Positions 1 to 11,673 of a stretch of 64,000 bases of DNA are shown here, in pieces; positions within the stretch are counted from its first letter, which is position 1, and each line of letters starts with the position of its first letter. Origin of the DNA: Astrocystis sublimbata (lineage: Eukaryota; Ascomycota; Sordariomycetes; Xylariales; Xylariaceae); contig JAJNNY010000019.1 in NCBI GenBank assembly GCA_022453515.1, positions 434,001 through 498,000 on the forward strand, read 5' to 3'. The position numbers and the translations under genes were made by a program. The notes beneath the pieces were generated by a model. It made no database searches. It was given only the letters and a program-made list of their open reading frames with translations, and was not told the DNA's origin.

Positions 1-1282
1 CTTGGTATAGGAATGGGTGTACCTGTATACTGACAAGACTCGAACACTTTTGAGCTCCTCTGTTTGTGTATGCAAGTGTACAACATATGCAGGTGGTTGT
101 GATACTTTGAGAGATAGTATGTCCCGATATGAAGTAGTACATGCTGGAATAGTAAATCGATTTGCCCTCACCCACGTGAAAGATTCGAAATGCGGCCATG
201 TACCTAGATACCCGAATATGTCCAATCGAAACATTACTACCCATTATACAGTTACAATTTAGAGATAAACCCAACTTGAACACTCAGACACATATGTCAT
301 GCGAACATTGAATTTACGCTTGTAAAGCAATTGTGGCCGAGAATATAGTTTTCATCCAAAGCAGCATGTAGGTTATACGATGCTAGGTACGGGATTAAAC
401 AGAATCCTGATGAGAGTAGATGGATGTGTAACTGCTTCATTCATCTTCCACACTGCGTACCTGCCAGCCTGGCCGTGCCTGGTACCTAAGTCCCAAGCCC
501 TCTGGTTGGTCTCATCCTATTGCAGATCTTCAGTCAGGTCCTGTACCTAAGGTTGGTAGGTCAGTCAGCCAGCTTATGCGCAAGTTCACGCAAAGTTCAC
601 GAGCAGCACATACAATTTGTATGGGGAGTTGTGAATTCCTGTTTAGGAACCGCCAGCCAATCATCTTGCACCAATGCAGCCACCCCCACTTCCCAACCTC
701 AACCCCCAGCACGCTCGAAGCTGTGATAGAGGAGAGTAAGGAAGGAGGGCACGTTGCACTCTACGCTCTCGCCCCTTCTTCTCGGGAAGTAGATAGTCAT
801 TGCCTGGCAACTGCAAGCACTGACTAACATTTTGTTGTGCGAAGGTGCATTTTCACACCCCAATCTCCCGCCACTTCCCCCCAGACCTATGCAAACCAAC
901 CCAGCTGAAGCCTGCCCAGCTGCACTTACTTTTACCTACCTACCAGCTGGGATAGGTCCACTATCTTAACTTCCAAACTCACTCTTCCTCTTCCTGCCTT
1001 TACTGTCCACCTGCAGCTCAACCTCACTTCATTTTCTGCATCGACCTGAGGCCTGCACTGAGGCCTCGAACTTTCCTTCCTTTTCCTACCTTGCACCTAC
1101 CTAGATATTGAACAGCACTTTTTGCACTCAGACTTCGCTCTCTACCTGAAGCTTTTGTCCTCTTTTGATCCCCTCCGAGTCTCTCCTGCTTTTTACTCCC
1201 ATTCCTACACAGTTCGAACTCAGGTTCCTGTTCCTCTCTTCTTGTACTACCACAAAAGCAACGACCTCCCACTTGAGTCAAT
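1..1282. other. Intergenic and 5' leader of the dynamin-like gene
   Basis: I see no gene here. The last 300 bases before the ATG at 1283 are pyrimidine-rich with many CT and ACCTACC runs, as is common in fungal 5' leaders. A long minus-strand open frame at 1024-1506 overlaps the first coding exon of the neighbour and has no recognisable protein features. Confidence 0.6.
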
Positions 1283-4200
1283 ATGGTGCGGTTGAAAAGG
1301 GACATCAAAAGGGAGCGTCCGGACGTGTCGCTCTCACCATCAATTGCCGCTCTACAGGGCAATGTACCCTCATCGACAGCATCTAACACAATGGCGCCAC
1401 CTTCCCGCAAACACGCGGGCCGGCAAGACGTCGCCGATGCCCGCTCGACGGCTATGTCATTTGTCAGATCACACGCTCGTAAGTCACCGAGCCTGGTAAT
1501 CCACAATCTACCTACTTAGGTACCTAGGTATTAGGATGAACAACTGACAATCACCAAGCTTCCGCAGAGACTGGTCGTCGTGGAGTCGACGATGACCAGG
1601 AGCCCATGTTTCTTGAACTACGAGCTCGGCCCAATGGTAATGTGATCAGTAGCCCTCATTCAACACAGAATGCGGACGCCAGTTTTGCGCACCAGAGCTT
1701 TGCGCACCCTACGTTCACCAACATTGGGGCCAAGCTGCGTGAGTTCAATAACACTGTCGGTAGCCTGCAGCAACTTGGCGTATCCCATGTTGCTGAGTTA
1801 CCCGAGCTGGTTCTAGTCGGCGATCAGTCGGCTGGGAAGTCGAGTTTGATGTCCGGTCTCGCTCGAGTTGACCTTCCGCGCAGTGCTGGTGTAGGAACAC
1901 GCTGTCCCTTGCACATTCGACTCATTGACAGCACCACTGGTCACTGGTCCTGCACTGTCGCTCTACAACTAGACTACAACTTTGAGCCCAAGGGCAAGAT
2001 CAAGAAGTCAGATGTTACAGCGAATAATCCGTTCCCACCATGGACCAAGAAGTCACACCGCGATATCAAGATCTTCAAAACAATCTTCGACCCGAGTGAG
2101 ATTGAAGAGGTTCTGCGGTGGGCACAGGTCGCTATTCTTAATCCTAAGAACGATCACGAGCTCTATATACCTGGAGATGGATCTATTGCGAAGAGCACTA
2201 CGCTCGATGGTAGGTCCAAACACCCCGCAGCTGTTTTCCCCCAGACGTAAGCCGATGTGACTAATTTGAATCGCCACAGATGCTACCAGCGCTGCAGCTG
2301 CACAGTTCTCTCCTAATATTATCTCACTGGAGATCAAGGGTCCGGAGTTACCCGGATTGAGCTTTTATGACCTTCCCGGTGTCTTCCTATCGCCAGACCA
2401 GGAAGAAGACGAGTACATAGTCAAAGTTGTGCGCAATTTGACACGACACTACATACAACGCATGAATGCCATTATCATGTGGGCGTTGCCCATGAACGCC
2501 GACCCCGAAAACTCAATATCTCTCGGCATCATCCGCGAGGCCAAGGCTTCTGATCGTACCATTGGTATCATGACCAAAGCAGACAAGCTGGCCCGGGAGA
2601 ATGAGGCCCAGTGGTTGGCCATGTTTCGCAACGAGAAGCAGTCTGTGGGCCACGGGTTTTTTGCAACCTCAAGACCTCCGGATGAAACCATCGAGGCGGC
2701 AACGAAGTGGGAGGAACTATTCTTTACTAGAGAAATCGAAGGTTGGCCCAACGACTTTGCCGAGTTCAAAGATCGTTGCGGGGTCAACTTACTAGGGGAA
2801 TACATTTCAGTGCAGCTGGGGGATGCATTTGCCAAAAGCCTCCCCTCGATCAAGAACAAGGTATTCATACGTCTCAAGGAAATAGATGAGCAATTGGCGG
2901 GATTGCCTGAAATACCCCCCAATGTTGAACGTGGGTTGTCTTCATCGAACCCTTTCGGCAACTTTACTGACTTCTCAACTAGACGAGGTTAGGCATAGTC
3001 TGTACCAATTCTCTGCACGTATCAAGACCGCAATGAAAGATTCGGAATTTTCGAGTGCTTGGAGCGTGCTCAACAACCAATTTCGAGACATCATTCTGAC
3101 GATCAAGCCTACTTGCGTGGTTAAGGAGCCAGCTACACAGACGATTGATCTTTCTGATGGTGATACTGAGGTATCCACCCCTTCTCGGCGACCCCGTCCC
3201 AGTGATTCTACCATGCGCCCGTCTCCGAGCAAACGCCCGCGGCAGGACAACGGTGCGCTTGCCACTTCTGCCCCGCCTGTTAAACAAGAGAGTTTTTCGG
3301 CAAGTGGAATATTGGGAGCAAGTTCTGTTGTGAGCACTCCAGTCGCACCACCAGTATACAATCCTTTCATCGGCTATCGTAACCTGGGAAGACTTGCGAT
3401 GGACATTCGCGACATTCGTATGGAAGTGAGAAGAAAGCGTGAGTACTCCCCATTTGACCCATAAGCTATCTTGTATGATAGCTTGTGCCCTGAAGACCGA
3501 CCGCCCTCGAGGCGAGCCGCTCCGTGCACCAAACCACGCGTCCCTTCCAATATTTACAAAACAAGGCATCACTAATGATATTTTGCAGAGCGCCCAGGAA
3601 TGCCTCTCGATCTTGTCCCAGACGAAGTGCGCGAGTCTTGTTAGTAATCCCCGAAATCTCATTATCACCCAAGCCCGACAGCTGACTCTAGTATGTAGTG
3701 TGTCTGAACTCGGTTAAAAAATGGAAGGGTCCTCTCGAAACCTACATCGACAAGACTGCGGAGCTTCTTGAGAAGGTGACGATTCAGGCCCTTGACGAGT
3801 CACTCGGGGCCCTTCGACAGCGTCTTATCTTCAAGGAGTGTCAACGCCACTTGACGAAATTTATTGGCGAGATTGTAGCGAGTCAGAAAGCACGCCTTGT
3901 CGACATATACGATTCCGAGACTTACCAAATGTACACTCTGAATGAAGATGCCTTCACAAGGTACAAAGCTCAGGAGCTGGACCAATTACGCCGGGGCCGT
4001 GCCCTCTCTCGTCTCAAGGCTGTTGCTCTTATCGGGTGGGATTATAAGATAAAAAAGCCCGAGGACATGTCTGAAGATGAAAGAAAGAAGGAGCAAACAT
4101 TGTTGACTACTAACCTCCCCAAAATTGGGATTGATCCGTATGCCACGGAGATCGAAGTTGCCGCTTTTGTAAGAGGCTATTACATGACTGCAGCCACTCG

Positions 4201-4583
4201 ATTTGTCGAAGGTGTGACCATGAATGTGAATTCGAATCTATTCCGCACTCTGGGGAATGCAGAATTGGATTGGTTTATGAATGAGAAGCTCTGTCTCTCT
4301 CACGGAACAGGCAAGTGATTAATTACCCAGTGATCTAGGGAATTTGAGCTTTACTGACTGTTGAGATGCAATAGCTGGAATGGTGTACGAGCGTCTTATG
4401 GAGGAAGACGAAAGAACAGCAAAGCTACGCGAGCAGCTCAGAGGCGAGAAGGACAAGCTCTCGCAAGCCATGGACAGTATCAACGGCCTGGAGCCCTCTT
4501 CTTCTAATGTCAGCAGCTCGGATACAATTGCCGAGGCGCAAGTTGTTGATCTTGACGATGTGATGGACGATGAGATCTGCTGA
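1283..4583 (+). CDS. Dynamin-family (Mx-like) large GTPase
   Basis: This encodes a large membrane-remodelling or filament-forming GTPase of the dynamin superfamily, about 938 residues. Seven exons close in phase: 1283-1478, 1568-2209, 2280-2930, 2983-3438, 3589-3639, 3699-4310 and 4375-4583. The GTPase motifs are clear: G1 GDQSAGKSS at residues 150-158, G3 DLPG at 310-313 and G4 TKAD at 378-381. A helical stalk follows and the C-terminus resembles a GTPase effector domain (YERLMEEDERTAKLREQL). I see no PH or proline-rich domain, so it fits the Mx-like fungal dynamins rather than Vps1 or Dnm1. A low-complexity insert at about residues 545-610 interrupts the stalk and contains IDLSDGD (551-557), SKRPRQ (579-584) and VKQE (596-599). 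The tail holds VVDLDD (926-931). Intron 6 has a GC donor, and TACCTAGGTA lies in intron 1. The exact physiological role is unknown. Confidence 0.93.
4311..4374 (+). other. GC-AG intron in the dynamin-like gene
   Basis: The exon ends in ACAG and the intron begins GCAAGT, the strongest known form of the minor GC donor. It ends in ATAG. Only this splice keeps the frame into the conserved C-terminal helix. A nearby GT (GTGATT at 4315) would shift the frame. The join makes codon GCT (Ala870). Confidence 0.8.
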
Positions 4584-5017
4584 TTGGAGCCTCTTTGCAC
4601 ACATCTTGCTTTTGTGTCGTTGCTTTTGGCACTCATGTATGTTGCATATGGCGAGCACTTGTTGAAGATATGGTCGATTGAATGTGCAAATGATTGCAAG
4701 GATTATTGATTGGGCGAAAAAAGGGAATTGATCAGATGGGAATCTGCTTTGGTCCTATACCTAGGTAGTACTGTAATATTAGGCTAAAACCCCGTGGAGG
4801 GAAAATAACAGTGTGTCTTGCTAGTATCTTTTTGACCTCTTATGTCCCACTTCCATTGCACTGATACATTTTGCCAATTTGTTCTTCGCCTTCATTCAAA
4901 CAAGATGGATGAGTTCAGAGGGCCTTGGTACCTACCGAGTCAAACGCGATGCCGCCGAGATGTCATGCAAATGAATATTGACTCTAACTATGTTCATGTC
5001 AACCAACTATTTGCGTC
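4584..5017. other. Convergent 3' region
   Basis: This holds the 3' ends of the dynamin-like gene (+) and the sugar transporter gene (-). I see no gene. One TACCTAGGTA palindrome lies at 4758-4767. Confidence 0.6.
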
Positions 5018-6943
5018 TCAGAATGCGCCCGGGTACGGCCGATCATCACGGGTGTATTCCTCGTGCTCGGCATGTTGTATTTCCTTCTCTACTTGCCGGA
5101 TGTTGATGTTGGCGACAGCATCCATTCCGTCAAAAATGCGGGCGATCTCCTCTAGCGTTGGTCCCTTTGTCTCGACGTAGAAAAAGTACACGAAGCAGAG
5201 CTCAAGGAAATCCCATGCCTGCGTATACTAGTTAGCAAGCTTATCAATGGCGTATCAAGAGAGATTGCATAGATATCAACGGAAGAGACGTACAGTGTAG
5301 AACAGCATGAAGTACCAGTGCTTAGGTAGCCTGTTCCACGCGATCTTGTTGGTCTGGTTGCTGAGCGCCAGCACCGCCTGGACGGTAATGTTCATGAGCA
5401 TCATGCCCTTGGCACGCAGTCTGAAGGGAAGGACCTCGAGGGCGTAGGCGATCAGCATGCCGGAGAATCCAATATCGTAGAAGATTCCAAAGAGCCAGAT
5501 GAAGACGAGTTGTGCCCAGCCAGCCGTGTAGTTCTGCATCCCGGAGTTCTCGTAGAAGGCCCCGCAGACGGTCCAGCTGAGGAACGAGGCGACCATGCCG
5601 GAGATGGACACCAGAAATAGGGGTCGTCGCCCGAAGCGATCGACGTTTAATGCCGCGAGAACGGTCACGATGAGGTCTAGGATGGTCTTCCCGCCGCTTA
5701 TCTGTGTGATGAGAGACAGCATTGTCAGCCTTCATACCCAAATATGTCTTACATCATGTGATTCAACATACCGCTAGTTTCTTGTTTTGATCTGTGATGC
5801 CCGCACCTTCATAGACAGTATCGATATAATTCGAAAACAGCGCATTGCCGCTGTACTGCGAGATCACACCGAGCGAGATGAGAATCGCAAGACGCCACCT
5901 ATTCCCCTTCGTACGCACAAAGTCGAGGTATCCGGCTGAGCGCTCGACTTGGTGCTCGATCTTGAGCGTCTCGCGGATCTCGCGGTACTCGAACTGCACG
6001 AGGAGGTCGCGCTTGTTGCCGCCGGCGTGGTATTTGGCGAGGATCTCCAGCGCTTCGGCGTGGCTGTCCTTGCTCATGAGATACCGCGGAGACTCAGGGA
6101 TCCAGTATATGAAAAGGATCTGGATCAGCGAGGGTAGGATCTGTAGGAGCGTGATGGAGCGCCACGACCAGTCGGTTGCGAGACGTGCGGTGCCCCAGCC
6201 TATCCAGGCGACCATGAGGGCGCCGAGATTCCACTATTAGACCGTTCAGTATGTGGGTGCTCAGATAGCAAGTAATTGAAAAGGGGGTGTTGGTCTCATA
6301 CTAAGCAGTTGTACACAGCTGTGACTGGACCGCGATGTTGCGGATGGCAGATCTCGGTTAAAAGGAGAGGAGACGCCATTTGTGTCAAGCTGTTCCCGAA
6401 GCCGAGGAGGAATCTGCCCGCGACGAACATCTCGTAATCGGTACAAAAGGCGGAAACGGTGCCTCCCGCAATCATGAACGAACAACCGATAGCTATGGCG
6501 GTTTTTCTACCCCAGTTATCGGCGACATACGGCCTGCGTAAAATGAAATCTCCCATCAGCTCTCTAAACAATTATTGATCACTGAAGCCAAATGACTCGT
6601 CAACTCACGTTATAAAAAAACTGAGGACACTCCCAATATTGAATATATTCACGAGGAGCCCCAGCCAGCTGTCGGCCACAGCCTGCGGATTATCAGGCCC
6701 GGCTTGCGTCCTTGGGAAGAATTCTTTCCACCGATCGATCTGCTGCGACGTGTTGACCAGCATGCCATCGTACCCCGTCGTCACACTCCCTAGTGTTAGG
6801 ATCACGGCCCACGCGTACAGCTTGCGCAGATGCGGTTCTCGATACCAGGATACGCGCTCGAATTGCGGTCCTTCTACAAGGGCAACTTCGATCTCCTCTC
6901 GCTCCTTGCGGCGGCGCGAGCGGATTGTTTCGCGGCCTCCCAT
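5018..6943 (-). CDS. MFS sugar transporter (lactose permease/hexose transporter type)
   Basis: This is a 12-helix major facilitator superfamily sugar:proton symporter of the plasma membrane, 545 residues. Five exons on the minus strand close in phase: 6609-6943, 6302-6533, 5772-6233, 5294-5701 and 5018-5218. Family signatures are visible in order: GYDG after helix 1, DNWGRKTA in the helix 2-3 loop, GRFLLGFGNSL, IPESPRYLMSKD ending the first half, a long charged central loop, DRFGRRPLF in the second half, EVLPFRLRAKG, and VETKGPTLEE after the last helix. The basic N-terminus (RSRRRKERE) is cytosolic. The overall pattern resembles fungal Lac12-like permeases, but the substrate cannot be told from sequence. 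It is convergent with the dynamin-like gene. Confidence 0.93.
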
Positions 6944-8746
6944 TATCGGTCTTGAATTTTAGTAGGTAGTCTAATAACCAGGACAGTGACAGGATACTCT
7001 GATATGTGTATGCCTATCGAGCAACGTTTATATGTTCTCGTATGAGTAATTATATTCGCTCATGTCGCGTGCCTAGAGTAAGCCAGAAAGTTACGAGAGC
7101 GCGTTGTGGTATATCATCCCCACGGGCAGCGCAGCCCGGCGCTGGTGCCGGCGATGTCGAGCATGTTATAAAATATCTGATCATGCCGGCCCAGAGCTGC
7201 GGGTAGGATGCTTCAACCTGGTATGGCCGGCAACTTGGCCAATCACGGCGTAAAGCAATCTTATGGCTGTTCGACGATCATTGACCTTCTCCTCATATTC
7301 GGAAGAAGTAATGGCACAGGGTCTCGCACATTCACGCATGTACACACACACACGGAGGCTATTTCCGTAAAGACGGTACGGGAACCGGCATAGAAGCACG
7401 GACAGCTGTCGCTCTGAGCTATATGGAATCTTATATAGTTCGTCTATATCTACTCGATTGACTTCTGCTACCGGCGGCAACAACAATATGGAGCAACTGG
7501 TTCCTCTACTAGTCAATGTTTCGACTCCCATTTGCCTCCTAAGTACTTCTTTAACAGTAGTTTCACTCACTCATCACTGACACACTTTTTTAGAAACGCT
7601 CATGATCCATCAATCTGCGATAGCTGCGGTTATCGCTAGTATAGCTTCTTGAGGTTTCACTCCTTCCTACGCGACACATCTCACCCATCTCCCCGGATTT
7701 TCACATGGGAGGATGGGCTAGGAGACAATGCGACATATCCTGGCAGAACGGGAAGCTTTCAACATACTCCCGACAGCGATGTGACATAGCGGCATCGATT
7801 CTCCCAAAGGTGACTGTAACCGGCCTCAACAGTCTGCAGCTCCTAGGTATCGTGCATGCAGAAGGTTGCAGCAACGGGTCGGTAAGCGAACCTTTCTAGA
7901 ACTTCGGGACCACCTCCTCCACAGCTGCAGCCGACGAGAGCCCCAATCAAGATGCCAGCAGTGAAACATAAAATTCTGCAACTGCACGAAGACAATGGAA
8001 ATGCTAGTGCGTCAGGTAAATCACGCGCGAGTAGAGGAGTGCTGTGGCGGGGGCAGGTGAGGGGGGAGACGAGCCCAACCCGGAGGAGTCCTGGATCGGT
8101 TCAAGTGATCTGGATAAATCCGGCAGATATGCCCACGCGTCCAATGAGATATGCATGCTAGGCGAACGAGACTTGGGAAACCAGCCAATCGTGGCTTTCC
8201 TTGCGACCGCATCGGACTTTGCAAGGAAAACAGAAGAAGGTAAAAAGGCCCTTTTTGGTGTTTGGTGTAGAGTCTCCCGGTACAAGCCCGGCTTTTGTTA
8301 CTGCGCTTTTCGGATGTGAGGTTCGGATCGGTGTCTGTCCAGCGTGTACGATAACCCGCTTCGTTCTCTAGATTTTGGGAGAAAGTGTGGATAAGTGAGG
8401 TCAAGAGCGAGCTATTTGAAGTAACGTAGTGGGTGAGTATGTATACTTTTATCTCTCTAATTGTACTCTTTCATGCAGGACAGTGGCATTCTGCAGGCGA
8501 CAATTGAGTCCAGTCTCAGTCCGACTGGACCAACGTACCGAGCCATATGTCCTACTGTTGACATTGCATGACAACCCGCATATAGGGAGCACGCCGCCTC
8601 GTTTAATACACCATTATGTCAGTGAGTAGGAACAGTCAATCAGGTCTCCGGCGGGAGGAGGTAGGTACTTTATATGAAGCGAGCTGAGACCGAGGATGCA
8701 CCGCGCGTATTATTCTAGAACACCCCTATACTATAAGACTTAATTA
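6944..8746. other. Gene-poor intergenic region
   Basis: This contains the promoter of the sugar transporter (next to 6943) and the 3' side of the phosphatase gene. There is a short CA run at 7341-7353. Several overlapping open frames exist on both strands, but none starts with a well-placed ATG, shows a domain or splices into a longer protein. I see no gene. Confidence 0.55.
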
Positions 8747-9880
8747 TTAGAAGAACGGCACTGCATCGACGTCGTTTTGCCCAAGGTTACCCAATGCCCA
8801 GTTATCCTCTACAGTCTTAGTCAAGCTGTAGTGGTTGTAACGCGTCGAATCCGTCGTCCCGACCTTGCTGCGCGGTATGGCGCTGCCAAGCAGAACCGTG
8901 AACACTCTATTCGGCCCAAAGTAGTTCTCACTTTCGTCAAATGTCAGGACAACAAGAGTGCGATCTTTGTTGAAATTCTTGTTCGATAGTAGAGGCTCGA
9001 GAAAGTTACGCGCCCATGTCCCGGACACGGTGACAGATGTATCGTGGCCGTCGTTGGCTTGAGATGAGTCAGCTCAGATTAATGCGATAATTTATATGCA
9101 AACTGCAATTATGGGAGATTGCCTGCTTACTCATGTTGGGAGTGATGAACATCCACTGTGGCAGTGTGTTCGCTGCGAGATCCCGATCAAACAGCGTGAA
9201 GTTCTTGGTCTTGGCCAGTCGATTTACCTCCGTACCTACGGAGTCGTAGCTTACCAACGGACTATGTGCCGTTCATTCAATTAGCCGTCTTGCATACATG
9301 TATTCATCGTACCTCCCTAAAGGAATCAACTACGTACTTGTGCTTGCGAACATAGTCGTTTCGCCCATTCTGCTGGTTCACATAGGCGCCCTGGAAGCCC
9401 GAATAGGGCATGTCCTCCTGGTAGATGCTCCAGCTCACATTCGCAGGCTCGAGGAGGTCGACGATGGTTTCTTCATCGGCTTTAATGCGCCTGAAACCGT
9501 CGTCTATGACGCCATGGGTGTTTGCACCGCCAGCTGCGATATAGTTTGGCTGTGACGGGTGTGTTATTGCGTAGTAATTGCTGAGAACAATACCCTTCGT
9601 CGCGAGGTATGCGAGGTTAGCTAGAGACCCAACTCAGTCAGTATCGTCCTTCGTCAGTTGATATCCGTGCTGATGCGAGTGCAGACTAACGATCGCCGGC
9701 TGCGATATCATAATCCTCGTTTTCAAGGAATATGTTCACGAAGCGGTCGAATGTCTTCCCTTTCACGTTGCTGGTCGGACTCAGAGTCAGCGCAGTGGCT
9801 CGTGCAGCCTCGATTGACGCTGTCGCTGTCGCCGTGTACATCGTGCCGGGATCGACACTCGTGGACGGCGCGTTCCCCAT
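8747..9880 (-). CDS. Acid phosphatase-type phosphoesterase
   Basis: This is a phosphoesterase-family phosphatase related to fungal acid phosphatases and bacterial phosphatidylcholine-type phospholipase C, expected to hydrolyse phosphomonoesters. Four exons close in phase: 9691-9880, 9338-9620, 9131-9261 and 8747-9057, giving 304 residues. Family landmarks are all present: KTFDRFVNIFLENEDYD (metal-binding Glu-Asn), THPSQPNY (nucleophile region), YQEDMPYSGFQG, LPQWMFITPNM followed by TNDGHDTSV, LVVLTFDESE and RYNHYS near the C-terminus. One usually acidic position after GG is Ala (GGANTHG). The chosen ATG gives no signal peptide although most relatives are secreted. The same frame is closed by a TGA seven codons upstream (9901), so either a small 5' exon was missed or the enzyme is intracellular. 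Confidence 0.88.
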
Positions 9881-10574
9881 CTTGACCCAGTCCCGCCAGT
9901 TTCACGTATCACGCCAGAGAGGAGGCAGATTGGTGTTTTAAGATCGCGATCGGGAAACCAGATTTGAACTTTTGCTCGAGGGACCGAATTCTTATATTCG
10001 GCATCACCACCATTCATAAGTTGATCGAGAAGTGATTGAACCTGCGGTCGAATGCATTTATTCTACTCCTTGGTTTAGAAAGTCGGCTCATGGTCAGCAG
10101 GAGGTCTCCATGCCGGGGGTTTCCTTGACATAGGCGAGTGCACCAAGATACGGGGGCGTTTGAGCTTCCCAAATAAGCCATTTTCTCCTTGGTGGTCCAG
10201 TCAATTGACGGAGATTGCTTTTGCGAGGCGAAAGACGAGCCAGTAGAAAATGGAAGCCAGGGAACGTGCGGGTTCAGGCCGGACCCGCGCCCAAATCAAT
10301 TGGTCAAGCCTCACGAGCCATATCGTCCTAGATTCGCCAGACCTCTCATTATTGATGGTTTGGGATGTGATTTATTCCAGATTCACGTTGGCATGTGCCT
10401 CCATGGGTTACTTATCGTGCACCACAAGTGCTTCCATTCAGCTTTTAAGGTTTCACTCTCAGTAAGGCCTTATGTGCATGTATCGTATGCGAATAGTTCT
10501 TGGCATATGCGTTTCCCGTTTGTAGGAACTTACCTAGGTAAGGTAACGTGAAGTCAGTACAGTAAGTTTGAGTA
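9881..10574. other. Promoter of the phosphatase gene; 3' side of the dehydrogenase remnant
   Basis: I see no gene. TACCTAGGTA occurs at 10531-10540. I found no hydrophobic ATG-initiated segment on the minus strand that could serve as a signal-peptide exon for the phosphatase. Confidence 0.5.
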
Positions 10575-11673
10575 TCACCGCGTCTTCATCTTCTCAATAA
10601 TACTTGATGCACCGGCGAAATTCAGCTCCTCCATTGTTTCTTCCCACAGTCTCTCGCGTATGCGTGCACTTTCTTCGGCGTATAGAATTTCAGGATATCT
10701 TCTCAAGTCAGTAAGGATGCTGAAAATGCCACAAGTTAAAGGATCTCGTATACACGTTCGGCCGAATTGCCCAGTCGCTCACATAGCTGCCGTGGCTTTC
10801 CTCGCCCTTGACCACCGCAGCATCAACATAAGTGCTCGCACCCGTCTCTACACTCCTCGCGTTGGTCGACTTGAGTATATTGAACCACAACCGTGCCATT
10901 GTCGACAAGTTTCCTCCGCGTCATCCCCAGGCCGTGCCTGCACACAAGCCTGGATTGGCCAGATTGACAACGACATCGCCAGCGCCAATCTCCTCCACCA
11001 GCTTCGTTACGAAGAAATGCTGGAGCAGCTTCGCACCCTTATACCAGTCCATGCTGCGGTATTCCTCGGTCCTATCAAACTGCGCCAGTATCGGCCCTTG
11101 CTTCTCAATAGTGGCCCAGTACGACGTATCGGAGCAAATAATGGAAATCACTGGTATTTTGGAGCCTGCGGCTCGTCTCTCCTTCACTATAGGCAGCAGC
11201 AGGATCGTTAACAGAGCTGTTGAGATGTAGTTGACCTGAAAGCTGACTTCGTGGCCGGTGGCCTTGACGGGTGTGAAAGCAGCGCCGCCCGAAAGACCAG
11301 CATTTAAAATGACAATGTCGATCCTAGGGAGCAGTTTGCACTTATCAGCAAAGGTTTCGATAGACTCATATGAAGCCATGTCGAGCAGCCAGACAGATAT
11401 CGTGGCGGTCGAGAACCGCTTTCGTAAGCCATCGGCTGCTTTGTCACCCCTGGATTGCGATCTGACGGCTATAATTAGATGTGAGAGACCGAGCTGTAGC
11501 AACTGTCGTCCGGCCTCGAGGCCTAGTCCACTGTTTGATCCCGTGATGATGGCAACTTGTGACGACAAATTAGTTCCTGGGGGCACGGGCTTGCGGGCTA
11601 TGAGCCATTGCCGTCGCAGGAAGCCAAGCAAGCTGGCTTCGAATGGAGCCTCGTCTCTGAGCTGTGAAGACAT
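10575..11673 (-). pseudogene. Short-chain dehydrogenase/reductase with an in-frame stop
   Basis: This is an NAD(P)-dependent classical short-chain dehydrogenase of the retinol-dehydrogenase-like type common in fungi. From the ATG at 11673 the frame shows TGSNSGLG (residues 44-51, cofactor), LNAG (123-126), the Ser region VISIICSD (175-182) and the catalytic YKGAK (211-215). After NPGLCAGTAWG the frame meets TGA at 10921-10923 and then continues without a shift into typical C-terminal sequence. A 55-base intron (10699-10753, GTATAC donor, CTGAC branch site) leads to a final exon with ERLWEETMEEL, ending at 10575. Without the TGA it would be a normal 347-residue family member. No intron of plausible size removes the TGA. 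It is either a recent pseudogene, a C-terminally truncated protein or a sequencing error. Confidence 0.75.

Noticed and set aside
2449..2961. 170-codon frame antisense to the dynamin-like gene
   Set aside because: Lies wholly over a conserved GTPase exon; shadow frame.
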